From NCBI GenBank assembly GCA_032119475.1, contig JAUMCA010000028.1, forward strand, positions 1-46,621: a DNA stretch of 46,621 bases, read 5' to 3'. Each line of letters starts with the position of its first letter. The first letter of the stretch is position 1. The translations under genes were made by a program, and so were the position numbers. Source of the DNA: F1-60-MAGs149 sp032119475. GTDB lineage: Bacteria > Actinomycetota > Thermoleophilia > Gaiellales > F1-60-MAGs149. Under the pieces are notes generated by a model. It had not been told where the DNA came from, did not search any database, and saw nothing but the letters and a program-made list of their open reading frames with translations. This document shows positions 45,343 to 46,621 of the stretch, one piece after another.

Positions 45343-45977
45343 CACGCCTCCGAGGATCGTTCCTCCAGCACGCGCTCCACGACCTGCTCGAGCACGTCGT
45401 GCGGTTGCGCGCCCATCACGAGGTAGCGCTCGTCGAACACGAACGCCGGCACGGCGTTGATGCCGAGCTGATGGGCTTCGCGCGTGCTCTGCTCGACGAC
45501 AGGGCGGAACCGCCGCGTGGCGAGCGCCTCGTCGACGGCCTCCGGGTCGAGGCCCGCCTCGACCGCGATCGCCCGCACCTCGGCGGGGTCGGCGACGTCG
45601 CGCTCCTGCTCCCACATGGCCCGCATGACGGCCTCGTGGTAGACCGCGTGGAGCCCCTCCTCGCGAGCGAGCTCGCCGAGCTCCAGGACGAGGTGCGTGT
45701 TCGGGACGCGCTCGGGGTGCGGACGGTAGTCGAAGCCGGCCTCTGCGAACATCCCGGCCACGCGCTGCATGTGGTCCGCGCCGTACTTCGCGATCAGATC
45801 CGCGCGGGGGATGCCCTCCGGCGGGTACTCGGGGTGCAGATCCCAGGGGAGCCACTCGATCTCGGCGCCGAACCGGCGCTCGAGCCACGTCGCGCGCTCG
45901 CACGCGACACGGCAGAACGGTCAGAGGAAGTCCGACCAGATCAGGATCTTCAGCGGCGCGGCGACCGGCTCGCTCAT
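45342..45977 (-). CDS. DsbA/FrnE-family thiol oxidoreductase with in-frame TGA at the first active-site cysteine (candidate selenoprotein)
   Basis: Read through the TGA at 45923-45921, the gene encodes 211 residues. The active site reads LIWSDF-L-(TGA)-P-F-C, so codon 19 replaces the first Cys of the usual CPFC motif and Cys22 is retained. The domain is intact on both sides: ERRFGAEIEWLPWDLHPEYP downstream, a helical insert, and the cis-proline loop INAVPAFVFDERYLV near residue 175. ATG 45977 has AGGAGGG six bases upstream and overlaps the stop of the permease gene (ATGA). A long hairpin follows the TGA. Selenocysteine is the more attractive reading; a nonsense mutation or a sequencing error (TGC to TGA) is the alternative, and then this is a pseudogene. 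Confidence 0.65.
45883..45913 (-). promoter_or_regulatory. Candidate bacterial SECIS hairpin downstream of the TGA codon
   Basis: Bases +8 to +18 after the TGA (GCCGTGTCGCG) pair with +27 to +37 (CGCGACGTGGC), 11 pairs including two G-U. Further pairing can leave a four-base apical loop CGAG at +21 to +24. The loop position and a G among its first bases fit known bacterial SECIS elements, whose loop is about 19-22 nt after the UGA. High GC makes chance hairpins common. Confidence 0.4.
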
Positions 45978-46621
45978 ACGGGTCCCTCCTCGACGATGCC
46001 CTCGGCGATCAACTCGCGCTCGGCGGCCACCCGCGCGCGACGCGCGGTCAGCACCTCGCGCAGCACGACCTGCGCGGAGCCGGCGATCGGCACGGCCAGA
46101 AGCGCCCCGACGATCCCCAGGAGCGACGCGCCGATCAGCACGCTGACCAGCACCACGAACGGCGATACGTCGATCGTCTTGCGCATCACGACCGGCTGGA
46201 TCACGTGGTTCTCGAGGAACTGGTAGCCGATGGCGACGACGAGCATGATCACGCCGGCCGTGACGGACTGGGTGAACGCGACGATCACGACGACGACGGA
46301 GCCGATCGTGGCGCCGATCAGCGGGATGATCCCGAACAGCCCGACCAGGAGCCCGAGGGCCAGGGCGAAGGGCACGCCGACGAGCCACGCCGAGACGCCC
46401 GTGACGAGGCCGGCGATCGTCGCGATCAGCAGCACGCCGCCCGTCCAGCGCGCGATCGTCGCGTTGATCTGGTCGAACATGACGAGCGAGCGGTCCGCGG
46501 TGCCGGGGCGGATGAGGTCCGTCGCGGTGCGCAGGAACCGCGGGATCTCGAGCAGCAGGAACAGCGTCATGAACAGCACCGTCAGGGCCTTGCCAAAGCC
46601 GGTTACGACGGCGGTGGCGAC
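45974..46621 (-). CDS. AI-2E family transporter (partial, runs off the window)
   Basis: The C-terminal 215 residues of a polytopic membrane protein of the AI-2E/PerM family. Typical segments are FLLLEIPRFLRTATDLI, GVPFALALGLLVGLFGIIPL (the conserved re-entrant region), ENHVIQPVVMRKTIDVSPF and GIVGALLAVPIAGSAQVVL. The family includes autoinducer-2 exporters and Na+/H+ or cation antiporters; the substrate is not known. The frame is open to the end of the window, so the start lies beyond 46621. Its stop overlaps the ATG of the DsbA-like gene, indicating coupled translation. Confidence 0.88.
   Translation of the reverse strand, partial: VATAVVTGFGKALTVLFMTLFLLLEIPRFLRTATDLIRPGTADRSLVMFDQINATIARWTGGVLLIATIAGLVTGVSAWLVGVPFALALGLLVGLFGIIPLIGATIGSVVVVIVAFTQSVTAGVIMLVVAIGYQFLENHVIQPVVMRKTIDVSPFVVLVSVLIGASLLGIVGALLAVPIAGSAQVVLREVLTARRARVAAERELIAEGIVEEGPV

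Noticed and set aside
45253..45903. A 216-codon minus-strand frame overlapping the DsbA-like gene
   Set aside because: It is Arg/Ala/Gly-rich and in another frame from the clear thioredoxin-fold sequence; it also runs into repeat element D.

Overview
This is a 46.6 kb stretch of a very GC-rich bacterial chromosome. It carries an assembly gap of ten N at 27369-27378, so it is a scaffold and probably a metagenome or draft assembly. Gene content points to Actinomycetota, and within it most plausibly Thermoleophilia/Solirubrobacterales. The reasons are an F420-type luciferase-like oxidoreductase, Rex, a GarA-like FHA protein followed by an Rv1828-like MerR, panC next to a DUF2520 protein, an imuB-DUF6504-dnaE2 mutagenesis cassette with an actinobacterial LexA box, a K+-insensitive membrane pyrophosphatase, and secreted Ig-fold proteins. 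The taxonomic call is inference. Nothing looks like a prophage or plasmid; it reads as core chromosome.

Layout. 1-3.9 kb: a minus-strand block with DUF2520 protein, panC, panB (pantothenate), a glyoxalase-I-like protein and an LLM oxidoreductase. 4-7.7 kb: fmdB, tsaE, tsaB, rimI, tsaD (t6A tRNA modification), a glutaredoxin and rex. 7.7-12 kb: an anti-sigma-like zinc-finger protein, a GCS2/YbdK ligase, a small DUF1844-like protein, MTA phosphorylase and a NodB deacetylase. 12-14.5 kb: thiS, thiG and a fused thiE-thiD under a TPP riboswitch. 14.6-16.7 kb: the proton-pumping pyrophosphatase and a strong terminator. 16.8-21.6 kb: an SDR, then hom and thrC diverging from a 39-bp promoter region, with two EamA exporters behind thrC. 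21.6-26.6 kb: a degenerate HAD protein, a VanZ protein, an Ig-fold secreted protein and PcrA/UvrD helicase. 26.6-31.3 kb: tRNA-Val(GAC), an ABM monooxygenase, a GST interrupted by the gap, an acyl-CoA dehydrogenase, a serine hydrolase, a Nudix hydrolase and a small acidic protein. 31.3-37.2 kb: ileS, pgsA-like, FHA, merR, apt, GNAT. 37.2-40 kb: two divergent secreted TIM-barrel-like proteins, one fused to a peptidoglycan-binding and an L,D-transpeptidase domain. 40-44.7 kb: dnaE2, DUF6504, imuB. 44.7-45.3 kb: a LexA box and a cluster of four inverted ~100-bp hairpin elements. 45.3-46.6 kb: a DsbA/FrnE-like protein with an in-frame TGA at the first active-site cysteine, coupled to an AI-2E family permease that runs off the window.

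The most interesting items are the TGA-containing DsbA-like gene (a candidate selenoprotein with a hairpin placed like a bacterial SECIS), the four-copy hairpin cluster whose stem changes on both arms in one copy, an isoleucyl-tRNA synthetase with the swapped GXHH signature linked to mupirocin hyper-resistance, a 34-bp perfect palindrome containing the SOS box, and about 17 genes with a TANNNT box 6-9 nt before the start codon, which suggests widespread leaderless transcription.

How the genes work together: many neighbours overlap by 4 nt (ATGA or GTGA), which indicates translational coupling, and several convergent pairs share stop codons inside short palindromes. Pantothenate, thiamine, threonine/homoserine, t6A and redox-sensing modules are each compact single units.
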